From Deltaproteobacteria bacterium (lineage in GTDB: Bacteria > Desulfobacterota > Desulfobacteria > Desulfobacterales > UBA11574): a stretch of 16,686 nucleotides of DNA. The stretch is from the NCBI GenBank assembly GCA_019313505.1, contig JAFDBA010000029.1:1-16686 (forward strand), written 5' to 3'. Made by a program: the position numbers and the translations under genes. The notes below the pieces were generated by a model, which was not told the origin of the DNA, did no database searches, and worked only from the letters and a program-made list of their open reading frames with translations. Below, piece after piece: positions 7,637-14,649 of the stretch; the stretch's first letter is position 1; each line of letters begins with the position of its first letter.

Positions 7637-7877
7637 TGTAACCGTTCACGGGTTCAAGGTTCCATTTTTATCCCAAGACTGCATTTGGAATGTGTGTTTA
7701 TGAGAAAAAAGATATCTTTGTCAGATCTAATCCGGATTTTGAAACCAAATTAGCATTTATAAATAAGATTTCGGATCATAAATGGCTTTTTTGCCCTTAA
7801 CCCCTGAACGTTGAACCTTTCCGAGGCGTAGGATCGCGCCTCTACGAGCCGGAGGCCTGAACCTATGAACGGTTACA
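7637..7877. repeat. Inverted-repeat-bounded intergenic element, copy 1 (MITE-like)
   Basis: This element fills most of the 332-base gene-free space 7552-7883. Its ends are inverted copies of each other: 7637-7663 (read on the minus strand) and 7851-7877 agree at 22 of 27 positions. Both finish in TGAACGGTTACA preceded by TGAACC. A partial internal copy (TGAACGTTGAACC) lies near 7804-7817, next to a GC-rich hairpin. No coding frame is evident inside and no target-site duplication is clear. A similarly bounded element occurs at 16084-16313. The remaining stretch 7552-7636 shows no clear promoter for the kinase at 7551. Confidence 0.65.
7823..7842 (-). repeat. GC-rich hairpin downstream of the transporter and receiver operon
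   Basis: GAGGCG (7823-7828) pairs with CGCCTC (7837-7842) around eight bases. It lies some 40 bases past the stop of the last receiver gene, inside the repeat element. No T-run follows on the minus strand, so termination is possible but not supported by a classic tail. Confidence 0.35.
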
Positions 7878-7883
7878 GATGCT

Positions 7884-8321
7884 TTATTCAAGACTTCGTG
7901 TTGCAAGAACTTCCATGACCTTGGCTTCTCTGATTTTCTCTTCGTGGTTTCGTCTTTTTTGAGTAGCTTCCTGAACTTTAGCCATAAGCTGCTCTATTTC
8001 ACACGGCTTCATCAAAAAATCAAAGGCCCCCAGTCTCATCCCCTCTATGGCCGCCTCCACAGTGCCATGACCGGTAAGCATAATTACTTCGATTAAAGGA
8101 AACTGTTTTCTTATTTTTTCCAGCGTTTCAGTGCCGTTCATTCCAGGCATTTTGACATCAAGGATAACGACATCTGTATCTCGATTAATGTCCAGCATTT
8201 CAAGAGCCTCTTCGCCGCTAAAGGATGTAAGGACTTTGAGGTTTCTTTTAGCCAGGCGTTTTGTCATGGTTTCCACAAAAGGAGCTTCGTCATCCACAAG
8301 CATGACCTTAGGTGTAATCAT
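7884..8321 (-). CDS. Stand-alone receiver (response regulator without output domain)
   Basis: The 145-residue protein is a single receiver domain (about 4-122) followed by a short helical tail. D10/D11, the phospho-acceptor D55 (VVILDVKMPGMNG), T83 (MLTGHGT) and K105 (FDFLMKP) are all present, so it should be phosphorylatable. There is no output domain. The tail (125-133, NHEEKIREA) matches that of the neighbouring receiver. A strong GGAGG site precedes the ATG at 8321. It is the last gene of the transporter operon, 23 bases after the paralogous receiver. The partner may be a kinase, a phosphotransferase or the transporter; this is not visible. Confidence 0.93.
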   Translation of the reverse strand: MITPKVMLVDDEAPFVETMTKRLAKRNLKVLTSFSGEEALEMLDINRDTDVVILDVKMPGMNGTETLEKIRKQFPLIEVIMLTGHGTVEAAIEGMRLGAFDFLMKPCEIEQLMAKVQEATQKRRNHEEKIREAKVMEVLATRSLE

Positions 8322-8344
8322 TTTTTATTCCTCCTTTCCAAATC

Positions 8345-8782
8345 TTATTTAAAAACGCTCATGGGCGAGGTTGAAAGCTTTTCCGTAAAGGCTTTTCTTA
8401 TCCTTTCTTCATGCTTATACTTACGTTCATAAGCATTATTAATCTTAGATAACAGCACGTCCATCTCACATGGTTTCATGAGAAAATCATAGGCCCCGAT
8501 TTTCATGCCTTCAATTGCTGTTTCAACCGTTCCATGGCCAGTCAGCATGAGAACTTCCGTTAAAGGTTTCAGTTTTTTTATTTCCCTTAATGCATCAATT
8601 CCGTTCAGGCCCGGCATCTGAACATCTAAAATGGTCACATCATAATTGTATTCCTTTAATTTTTCCAGGGCTTCATCACCACTATAAGCTGTTGTAACGT
8701 CAAAGTCTCTGGTCCTGAGACGCTCGGAAAGCGTATCTGCAAATTCCTTTTCATCATCCACTAAAAGTATTCTTTTTTTCAT
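8345..8782 (-). CDS. Stand-alone receiver (response regulator without output domain)
   Basis: A second 145-residue single-domain receiver, closely similar to the next gene downstream and evidently a tandem paralogue. It carries D9/D10, the phospho-acceptor D53 (VTILDVQMPGLNG), T81 (MLTGHGT) and K103 (YDFLMKP). The tail beyond the receiver fold has KHEERIRKA at 123-131. The ATG at 8782 follows an AAAGGGGG ribosome binding site. It starts 24 bases after the DASS transporter stop and is clearly in that operon, so regulation of, or by, the transporter is plausible (inference). It has no DNA-binding or enzymatic domain. Confidence 0.93.
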   Translation of the reverse strand: MKKRILLVDDEKEFADTLSERLRTRDFDVTTAYSGDEALEKLKEYNYDVTILDVQMPGLNGIDALREIKKLKPLTEVLMLTGHGTVETAIEGMKIGAYDFLMKPCEMDVLLSKINNAYERKYKHEERIRKAFTEKLSTSPMSVFK

Positions 8783-8806
8783 AGGTTCCCCCTTTGATCT
8801 TACAGA

Positions 8807-10420
8807 TTATTGCGCTGCGGTCATAAGGACTGCCTTTGCTGTTTCGGTTATCCCCTCCGGAAATCCTACCACATTAAATATTATCATAAAACCCAACACC
8901 CATGTGATTGCAAGTGAAATAATAAACAGGGCAAACCCGTATTTTACAAAGTCTATCGGGCTTATCATTCTTTTGCCGGTATCGGGATATACGCCGAGTC
9001 CGTAAATAATGGCATTATTCGGAGTTCCCACAACCAAAAAGTGAGCAAAAGAAGTGGCAAAAGCCGTGGCAAGACCGATGGCCCATGGTTCACCAGGAAC
9101 GCCGCTCATGATACCCATGGGAATGGCGATGGGCCCTAAAAGCGCGGTGGTTCCTGCATCGGACATAAAGTTGGTCATCAGGCCTGAAAAAGAACTCATT
9201 CCGATCCAAAGCCCCAGACCTTTCCCGCAACCTATCATGTCCAAGCCGCCTAGAAAAAGCTGAGCCAGCCACAGGGCCGCACCCGTCTCCTTTAACAGTG
9301 CACCAAGGGTAAGGGCGCCGCAATACATAAACCAGGCATCCCAGGATATTCCCCCCAGAATCTTCTTCCAATCGGAAACCTTGAAAACAACAGGAATAAC
9401 CAGAGCTAACAAGGCAGGCCCCCCAAGGCCGAGAGTATGCCCGCCCACGATCCAGAGAAAAAGTATCAGGAGCATCATTCCGAAAGCTACTTTTTCGGCA
9501 TAACTCATCTTTCCCATTCTTTTTGTTTCTTCTTTTATGGCCATGAGGCCGGGTGTCAGGTCCTTTGTTTTGACTTTTCTGAAGATAAACAACATATAAA
9601 AAGCTACGGCCAGACCCAGCACGGGGGTGAGAGGAAGCCCGTACATCATCCACCGGCCAAAGCTCATGGGAACGTTGTAATCAGACCAGAATCCCATCAT
9701 GATAACATTTCGTCCTCCTGCCGCAGGTGATCCCACACCTCCGACGTTCAATGCAAAACAGAGAGAAAACATTAAAAGCTTGGCAAGTTCCGGGTCATGT
9801 TCGATTGTTCCTCCCTTGCTGTTGGCCGAAACCGCTCCCATATATACCGCGGCCATAACCGGGGCCATAAAAGCGGCCATGGCATGGGCGGATATAAATG
9901 ATCCAAGTACGGACATGGACACGCATAATACGATAATCGGCATAACAAATCCTTTTGTCCACCCTAATATCCATGTAGCAAGCCGTTTATGCAACCCCAC
10001 ATCGATAACGGTAACGCCCATGGCAAGAACACCCAGGAGAAATAGCGGCGCATCGCCTGCAAAGGTTTTCCCTATCATCTTTTTTGGTAGAAGATGAAAG
10101 AAATAGGCAAAAACCGGCATCAATATTCCGACAAGGCCGATGGGAAGCGCCTCTGTTGCAAAATATATAACAGCCATGGGTATCATGCCTAAGACAAGCT
10201 TTAATTTCCAGGCAGCTCCGGCCATGTCGGCTGCTACATTCCATTCTATCAATCTTTTCCCAAAACCATGTTCTTTCACCAGATCAATCATACTTTGTGG
10301 GGTTGGAATAATAAAACCGATGATTACAAAACAGGCCGCGCCAACGATCAGCCAGAGCATTTTGTTTGAAAGCAGGCTTAATTTTTCTGTCTTATCCGCC
10401 TCGTTCTTCTTTTGTTCCAT
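8807..10420 (-). CDS. DASS/SLC13-family anion (dicarboxylate or sulfate) transporter, SNT motifs altered
   Basis: This 537-residue inner-membrane protein has about a dozen hydrophobic segments. Family features include FATEALPIGLVG (about 87-98) and the two pseudo-symmetric hairpin regions. The second-half VVGTPNNAIIYG (463-474) matches the conserved TPPN-type loop. The first-half equivalent reads GGVGSPAAGGRN (227-238). The Ser-Asn-Thr signatures that bind sodium and substrate in this family appear as SAH (177-179, FISAHAMAAFMAP) and SDA (420-422, FMSDAGTTALLGP), so substrate or ion coupling may differ. The ATG at 10420 has an AAGGAGGAG site. Receiver genes lie on both sides at 24 and 57 bases. 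DASS proteins are among the candidate sulfate importers of sulfate reducers, but the substrate here is not proven. Confidence 0.88.
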   Translation of the reverse strand: MEQKKNEADKTEKLSLLSNKMLWLIVGAACFVIIGFIIPTPQSMIDLVKEHGFGKRLIEWNVAADMAGAAWKLKLVLGMIPMAVIYFATEALPIGLVGILMPVFAYFFHLLPKKMIGKTFAGDAPLFLLGVLAMGVTVIDVGLHKRLATWILGWTKGFVMPIIVLCVSMSVLGSFISAHAMAAFMAPVMAAVYMGAVSANSKGGTIEHDPELAKLLMFSLCFALNVGGVGSPAAGGRNVIMMGFWSDYNVPMSFGRWMMYGLPLTPVLGLAVAFYMLFIFRKVKTKDLTPGLMAIKEETKRMGKMSYAEKVAFGMMLLILFLWIVGGHTLGLGGPALLALVIPVVFKVSDWKKILGGISWDAWFMYCGALTLGALLKETGAALWLAQLFLGGLDMIGCGKGLGLWIGMSSFSGLMTNFMSDAGTTALLGPIAIPMGIMSGVPGEPWAIGLATAFATSFAHFLVVGTPNNAIIYGLGVYPDTGKRMISPIDFVKYGFALFIISLAITWVLGFMIIFNVVGFPEGITETAKAVLMTAAQ

Positions 10421-10477
10421 TCGTTCTCCTCCTTAAAATCAACATGATAAGTTTCTCAATTCAGCCATCATAGAGAC

Positions 10478-10849
10478 TTAAAATTTGTTTTTATAGGCCT
10501 TTGTTACTATCTGCATAAGATTTTCAATTTCCACGGGCTTATGCAAATATTCAAAAACACCCAACCGACGTGCCTCCTCTTCATCTTTTTCAGACCCGTG
10601 GCCGGTCAACATAATAATCTGAACGCCTGGATACGCCTTTTTGGTAAGCCTCAGAACCTCCATCCCGTCCATGACAGGCATTTTCAGGTCAAGAACCATT
10701 ACATCCGGAATATCTTCATCCATGGTTTTCAGGGCCTCTTTCCCGCTAAGCGCGACATCTGATTGTATATGCCGCATCTCTAAACGTTCTGAAAGTGTTT
10801 TTACAAATTCCTCTTCATCGTCCACCAGCAATAACTTCATTTCTTTCAT
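10478..10849 (-). CDS. Stand-alone receiver upstream of the transporter
   Basis: A single receiver domain of 123 residues with D10/D11, the phospho-acceptor D54 (VMVLDLKMPVMDG), T82 (MLTGHGS) and K104 (FEYLHKP). It should be phosphorylatable and has no output domain. I start it at the ATG at 10849, which has an AAGGGG site seven bases upstream. The frame stays open to 10927, but the added residues are lysine-rich and lie over the preceding gene. It overlaps the preceding degenerate-receiver gene by 35 bases, which suggests translational coupling and perhaps a heterodimer. It is followed after 57 bases by the DASS transporter. Confidence 0.92.
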   Translation of the reverse strand: MKEMKLLLVDDEEEFVKTLSERLEMRHIQSDVALSGKEALKTMDEDIPDVMVLDLKMPVMDGMEVLRLTKKAYPGVQIIMLTGHGSEKDEEEARRLGVFEYLHKPVEIENLMQIVTKAYKNKF

Positions 10850-11243
10850 CTTTTGCCCCTTTATTTTTCTTTTCTCCTTTCTTTTTTTGATAGGCTTCCC
10901 GGATTCTGCAGATAAGCGAATCCACATTAAGCGGCATTAAAAAGTCATCAAATGCACCTAATTTCATTCCTTCTATTGAAAGGGAAATCTGCTCGCCACT
11001 GTTAATTGTTATAACCTGAATGGCGGGACGCATTTTTTTAATCATTTTAAGCAGGGCTAAACCCTCTTTTTTAAGATCGCTCAGATCAAGCAGGACCACA
11101 TCAATTTTGTGTATCTTAAGAATCTGTGTTACGTCTTTTTGCTGCCTGGATTTAAATATTCGCCAGTCTTTTTTGTCCATATGCCAGAACAGATGTTCAC
11201 ATAGAAAATTATTCGTTTCAATGATTAAAATATTTGCTGCCAT
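10815..11243 (-). CDS. Degenerate (pseudo-)receiver protein, first gene of the transporter operon
   Basis: The 142-residue protein has a receiver-like fold (about 3-117) but has lost most catalytic residues. The acidic pair is E9-T10 (ILIIETNN). The Thr/Ser position is Asn81 (VITINSGEQ). The conserved Lys is replaced by Met103 (FDDFLMPLN). Only the acceptor-site Asp53 (VVLLDLSDL) remains. Such proteins usually work without phosphorylation, for example as binding partners. The lysine-rich C-terminal tail results from the overlap with the next receiver gene. The ATG at 11243 has GGAG only two bases upstream, an unusually tight spacing, and no better start exists. A sigma-54 promoter lies 93-109 bases upstream. 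Confidence 0.85.
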   Translation of the reverse strand: MAANILIIETNNFLCEHLFWHMDKKDWRIFKSRQQKDVTQILKIHKIDVVLLDLSDLKKEGLALLKMIKKMRPAIQVITINSGEQISLSIEGMKLGAFDDFLMPLNVDSLICRIREAYQKKKGEKKNKGAKDERNEVIAGGR

Positions 11244-11335
11244 GGCTCCAAAAAAAAGCGCAATAAGGAAATCAGATCCGGTACAGCACTCTTCTTTCTT
11301 TTATGATTATTTAATAGACTTTACTTCTATGATAC

Positions 11336-11352
11336 AGCAAGGAATGTGCCAA
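11336..11352 (-). promoter_or_regulatory. Sigma-54 (RpoN) promoter of the receiver and transporter operon
   Basis: The minus strand reads TTGGCACATTCCTTGCT, a complete match to the -24/-12 consensus TTGGCAC-N5-TTGCT with correct spacing. The predicted start is near 11325, giving a leader of about 80 bases before the pseudo-receiver ATG at 11243. Two sigma-54 activators are encoded in the window (4656-6092 and 14650-16050). Their binding sites would be expected upstream, between about 11400 and 11550. Confidence 0.88.
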
Positions 11353-11416
11353 AATATGGAATACAATATTATCAACAGGTTATACTGCAATGGGATGTAG
11401 GGAGGGCAAAATAACA

Positions 11417-11457
11417 CATAATGAAACAATTCGTGGGGGACAATATGAATCATTATG
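11417..11457. repeat. Inverted repeat between the kinase operon and the sigma-54 promoter
   Basis: CATAATGA (11417-11424) and TCATTATG (11450-11457) are perfect 8-base complements separated by 25 bases. They lie 65-105 bases upstream of the -24 element at 11352, which is where activator sites of sigma-54 promoters usually sit. The same dyad lies just past the stop of the phosphotransferase-like gene, so it could instead be a terminator stem, though it has a long loop and no T-run. Confidence 0.4.
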
Positions 11458-11465
11458 AGACTATA

Positions 11466-12137
11466 TTATTTGTCTATGGAATTGGGAAGATATAACAAGA
11501 TTTCAAGAGCAGAATCATCCGTCTCTGCTGTGCCGCCCAGATAAACCATGGTCTTTTCCAGCGATTCCCACCGGTCACAAGAAGATATAGACTGCATAAT
11601 GACAATATCATCCGGTGTTGTATCCTCAAAGTGTACGCCAACCACATATTGGTTGTCAGTTTTCCGGGGAAAAAGAATGATTTTTCCCCTTGAAGTTATT
11701 AAATCGAGAATAATCTCGATGGATTCAAACAGAGCCATTTGCAAAGCAACCGGGTGTGTTTTAATTATAACCGACTCGTCATGATGACCGGCTTTTAGAA
11801 TAACATTTTTAAGTCTTGCGAAACGGGAAGCAAGTAAAACCATCTGTTCAGCCACTTCGTTGAGATCCACGCTTGCCGGACTATAATCGGGGCTGTGGGC
11901 GAATCTGTTGAGGTTGGTTGTAATGTCATTACCCCGCTGAATTTGCCCTGAGATTCTGTTTAAGATCTTTTTGAACCTGTCTTTATGGGGAAAGGCATCT
12001 TCTTCGGTAATGGCAAGAATATCCTCCAAAAGGCCCGATGATTCCTTGATGATGGCCAGAACGTTGTTGATTTCATGGGTGATTCCGGCCGTGATTTTGC
12101 CGAAAAATGCAACTTCTTTCTCTGCACATTTATTCAT
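11466..12137 (-). CDS. Histidine phosphotransferase-like protein: DHp domain with degenerate ATP-binding domain
   Basis: This 223-residue soluble protein begins with a HisKA-like dimerisation domain (about 8-80) that has the acceptor His21 in GITHEINNVLAII. The region that should be HATPase (about 90-220) keeps the length and the LQMALFESIEIILD helix. It lacks the N-box Asn residues, has EDTTPDD in place of the G1 motif, and shows no G2 glycines. It should therefore accept and pass on phosphate but not autophosphorylate. This is the architecture of Spo0B and ChpT, although direct homology is not claimed. GAGGTG lies seven bases before the ATG at 12137. It follows the stand-alone receiver by 26 bases and ends the block A operon. 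Decay of a former kinase is the alternative. Confidence 0.85.
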   Translation of the reverse strand: MNKCAEKEVAFFGKITAGITHEINNVLAIIKESSGLLEDILAITEEDAFPHKDRFKKILNRISGQIQRGNDITTNLNRFAHSPDYSPASVDLNEVAEQMVLLASRFARLKNVILKAGHHDESVIIKTHPVALQMALFESIEIILDLITSRGKIILFPRKTDNQYVVGVHFEDTTPDDIVIMQSISSCDRWESLEKTMVYLGGTAETDDSALEILLYLPNSIDK

Positions 12138-12163
12138 ATTTTCACCTCATTAAAGAAAGACGG

Positions 12164-12535
12164 CTATGGTTGACTTTTAATGGCCTCTTGCATTTTTTTT
12201 ATTAATTCTTCGATATTTATGGGCTTCATCAAATAATCGAAAGCTCCCAGTTGCATCCCTTCAATACCTTCCTTGGTAGATCCACGCCCGGTCAGGAGAA
12301 TGACATGAATTTGGGGGTTTTGTGCTTTGATCCGTTTAAGGACTTCAAGCCCTCCGAGACCCGGCATCATTACATCCAGAATTACAATCTGGGGAGTATC
12401 AGCTTCAATCATATGCAACCCATCTTCACCGTTTGTGGCTGCTCGAGCCTGAAACCCTCTTAATTCAAGTCTTTCGGCAAGAGTCGTGACAAATTCTTCC
12501 TCATCATCAACAAGTAAGATTTTTAAGTTTTCCAT
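12164..12535 (-). CDS. Stand-alone receiver between kinase and phosphotransferase-like genes
   Basis: A 123-residue single receiver with D10/D11, the phospho-acceptor D54 (IVILDVMMPGLGG), T82 (LLTGRGS) and K104 (FDYLMKP); all key residues are present. I start it at the ATG at 12535 with GGGAG seven bases upstream. A TTG at 12553 would add six residues within the kinase gene but has no site of its own. It begins one base after the kinase stop, so it is almost certainly co-translated and a first acceptor of the dCache kinase. In the proposed relay it is the Spo0F-like intermediate. Confidence 0.93.
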   Translation of the reverse strand: MENLKILLVDDEEEFVTTLAERLELRGFQARAATNGEDGLHMIEADTPQIVILDVMMPGLGGLEVLKRIKAQNPQIHVILLTGRGSTKEGIEGMQLGAFDYLMKPINIEELIKKMQEAIKSQP

Positions 12536-12536
12536 T

Positions 12537-14261
12537 TTATTCTCCCGGGCCAATCTTTGCCTTTTTGGGCAAATAAACTGTGAATATAGTACCTTCTCCT
12601 TGCTTGCTCGTGACCTTGATCTCTCCGCCCATTTTTTTCACAATACCGTAAGTAATCGCAAGGCCCAAACCGGTGCCCCCTTTTTGTTTTGTTGTAAAAA
12701 AGGGGTCAAAGATATTGCTGATAGTTTCCTCAGACATGCCGCTTCCATCGTCCCGGATAGAAACTCCCACGGTATCTGAGTCTTCTTCCCATGAGGTGAT
12801 CACTATCTGACCCTTATCTTCCACTGCAGCAAAGGCATTGGAAAGAATATTCAAAAAAACCTGCTGCATTTGTCCCCGGTCGGAAAAGATATAGGGAAGA
12901 TTGTCTGTAAATTGAAGTTTCAATTCAATATTTCGATGTAAAGCCTCCTTGTCCAGAAACCCGAGTGTTTCTTGAATAAGTTCATTTACATCCAATTCTA
13001 CAAGCTGAACTTCCATACGCCGTGCAAAACCCAAAAGGCGATGTGTAATTCCTTTGCATCGTTCAACCGATTGAAGAATCGAATCAGTCAGTCCCAGAAA
13101 TTTTTCCTTTTTCCGGAATTGATCATCATGTGCAACCAAGTCTTTCATTAAGCCCGCTTTTTCGTTTATAATAGCCATAGGATTGTTGATTTCATGGGCA
13201 ACGCCGGCGGCCAGCCTTCCTATTGATGCAAGCTTATGCGTATGTTGGATCTCTCGATAGGCTAATTCTCGTTTTTCATCGGCCTCTTTAACACGTTTCA
13301 CAACAGTATCCACGAGCTTGAAAACCACCAGAATAATCGTGACAACGCTGATGGCAAAAATAAATAACATTTTACTTCTGAGCGTATACCATGGCTTCAA
13401 AAGAGCAGAACGCTGTTTGGTAAGAACCATAATATAGTCTGCTTTTGCAAATGGGGCATAGGCTACCAACATTTTACGGTTTTGGGGATCTACTTCCTCG
13501 ACGACGATAGGCCCATAATTTCCCATGGGTAACGGCACCGGATATTGATCAAGTATTTTTCCGTAAAATCTGGAAGGGGTCTGCAAAATCCCTTCACTGT
13601 TAATTAAAAAAGCATCACTTTCCTGATCCAGTCCCATGGAAGCGATAATATTATCAAATTTGCTTGTATCAATGGTAGCGCGCAGAATCAAATAGCGGCC
13701 TTCTTCTGTCCGGCGCAGCACGGCAATGGCGACATGGGGGAATTGTCTGTAGCCCATGAATACGTCGCTGATGTAATTTCCCTTTACCACGACTTCATGG
13801 AACCAGCTTTGTTTTGAATAGTTTTTCCCTAAAAACTCGTAAGGCCCAACATAGCTCAACTGTATCCCTTTCTTATTGATCAAGCCCAAATCGATCAAAC
13901 AACAATATTCATCCATAAGTGTTTTAAAAATGCGATTCAGGGTTTTTTGGTCAGAAAGTTCTTCAAAAGAATAGGAAGAGGCGATAAATCTAATCACAGA
14001 AAGGCGTTCTTCCAGAAAAAGTTCAAAAGAGTGCTTGGTTTTGTTTGCCAGTGTTTTCAACGGATTGACAATTTCTTTTTTAAGGCTGGCCTGATATTCA
14101 TGCTGGTAGATGACCGCCATTATGATCAGGGGAACTATGGTTATCAGGAACATCAATATAAAAATATTTCTTCTGAGTATACGATAGCGATTTGCAGTAT
14201 CATCATCAGCGTTTTGTAAGAGACCCTTGGTGAAACGTGTCCATAAGTTTTTGGAGTTCAT
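12537..14261 (-). CDS. Membrane sensor histidine kinase with dCache-type periplasmic domain
   Basis: The 574-residue protein has a membrane helix at about 33-53 and a second at about 298-318. Between them lies a dCache-like ligand-binding domain of roughly 240 residues (with LINKKGIQLSYVGPY and SWFHEVVVKGNYISDV). The cytoplasmic kinase has His356 in AAGVAHEINNPMAII and complete ATP motifs: N-box NILSNAFAA (471-479), G1 DDGSGM (504-509), FDPFFTT (518-524) and G2 GGTGLGL (528-534). The ATG at 14261 has a weak AAAAGAAAC context like that of the gene before it, eight bases away. dCache domains commonly bind small organic molecules such as amino acids or carboxylates. The ligand here is unknown. 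Confidence 0.94.
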   Translation of the reverse strand: MNSKNLWTRFTKGLLQNADDDTANRYRILRRNIFILMFLITIVPLIIMAVIYQHEYQASLKKEIVNPLKTLANKTKHSFELFLEERLSVIRFIASSYSFEELSDQKTLNRIFKTLMDEYCCLIDLGLINKKGIQLSYVGPYEFLGKNYSKQSWFHEVVVKGNYISDVFMGYRQFPHVAIAVLRRTEEGRYLILRATIDTSKFDNIIASMGLDQESDAFLINSEGILQTPSRFYGKILDQYPVPLPMGNYGPIVVEEVDPQNRKMLVAYAPFAKADYIMVLTKQRSALLKPWYTLRSKMLFIFAISVVTIILVVFKLVDTVVKRVKEADEKRELAYREIQHTHKLASIGRLAAGVAHEINNPMAIINEKAGLMKDLVAHDDQFRKKEKFLGLTDSILQSVERCKGITHRLLGFARRMEVQLVELDVNELIQETLGFLDKEALHRNIELKLQFTDNLPYIFSDRGQMQQVFLNILSNAFAAVEDKGQIVITSWEEDSDTVGVSIRDDGSGMSEETISNIFDPFFTTKQKGGTGLGLAITYGIVKKMGGEIKVTSKQGEGTIFTVYLPKKAKIGPGE

Positions 14262-14269
14262 TGTTTCTT

Positions 14270-14623
14270 TTAACCCTCTTTGTCAAAAAGAATGTCTCCG
14301 GCCCGGAGCGTCCCCTCATAAAAGTGCTTCAGAACAGATTCCCAGGAACCGATTACGGAATCTATAACCTGCACTTTTTTCCAGGTTAGGTACTGGTAAT
14401 ACTCCTCCTCAACACCGCTACAGATTACCACATCAATCTCTTCAGTCAAAATCAAGTGACATAGTTTTTCGGCGGAAGCCTGGGAGAGCACTACGATTTT
14501 TTCTTCCCCGTGGGCAATGTTTTTATCCCGGACAGTAATCATAACTTCGGTGGCCAGATCGAACCTGGGTGCAACATCATTGCCATGTAACGGTATAAGT
14601 ATTTTTTTGGTATTATGTACCAT
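14270..14623 (-). CDS. DIMCO (dinitrogenase iron-molybdenum cofactor / NifX-NifB-like) domain protein
   Basis: This small cytoplasmic protein of 117 residues has the family signature near its start (ILIPLHGNDVAPRFD, about 8-22). A hydrophobic core strand (EEIDVVICSGVEEEYY, about 61-76) follows, in the usual place for the second half of the fold. Members bind Fe-Mo or other metal-sulfur clusters. Stand-alone members in anaerobes (for example beside Orp and MRP genes in Desulfovibrio) have non-nitrogenase roles. No nif gene is seen here. It sits 26 bases after the PAS-type sigma-54 activator and 8 before the dCache kinase, so it is part of the signalling operon. A redox or metal-sensing accessory role is inferred. 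The ATG at 14623 has only a weak ribosome binding site. Confidence 0.82.
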   Translation of the reverse strand: MVHNTKKILIPLHGNDVAPRFDLATEVMITVRDKNIAHGEEKIVVLSQASAEKLCHLILTEEIDVVICSGVEEEYYQYLTWKKVQVIDSVIGSWESVLKHFYEGTLRAGDILFDKEG

Positions 14624-14649
14624 ATTGTTTCTTTTTTGTACAGACCTTT

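Noticed and set aside
9090..9653. Minus-strand open frame of 187 codons inside the DASS gene
   Set aside because: A shifted frame of the transporter. The product is rich in Arg, Ser and Gly with no domain pattern.
10850..10927. N-terminal extension of the receiver to an ATG at 10927
   Set aside because: The added 26 residues are lysine-rich, unlike a receiver N-terminus, and overlap the upstream gene. The ATG at 10849 has a good ribosome binding site.
12536..12553. TTG start six codons upstream for the 12164-12535 receiver
   Set aside because: No ribosome binding site of its own. The GGGAG within this stretch fits the ATG at 12535 instead.
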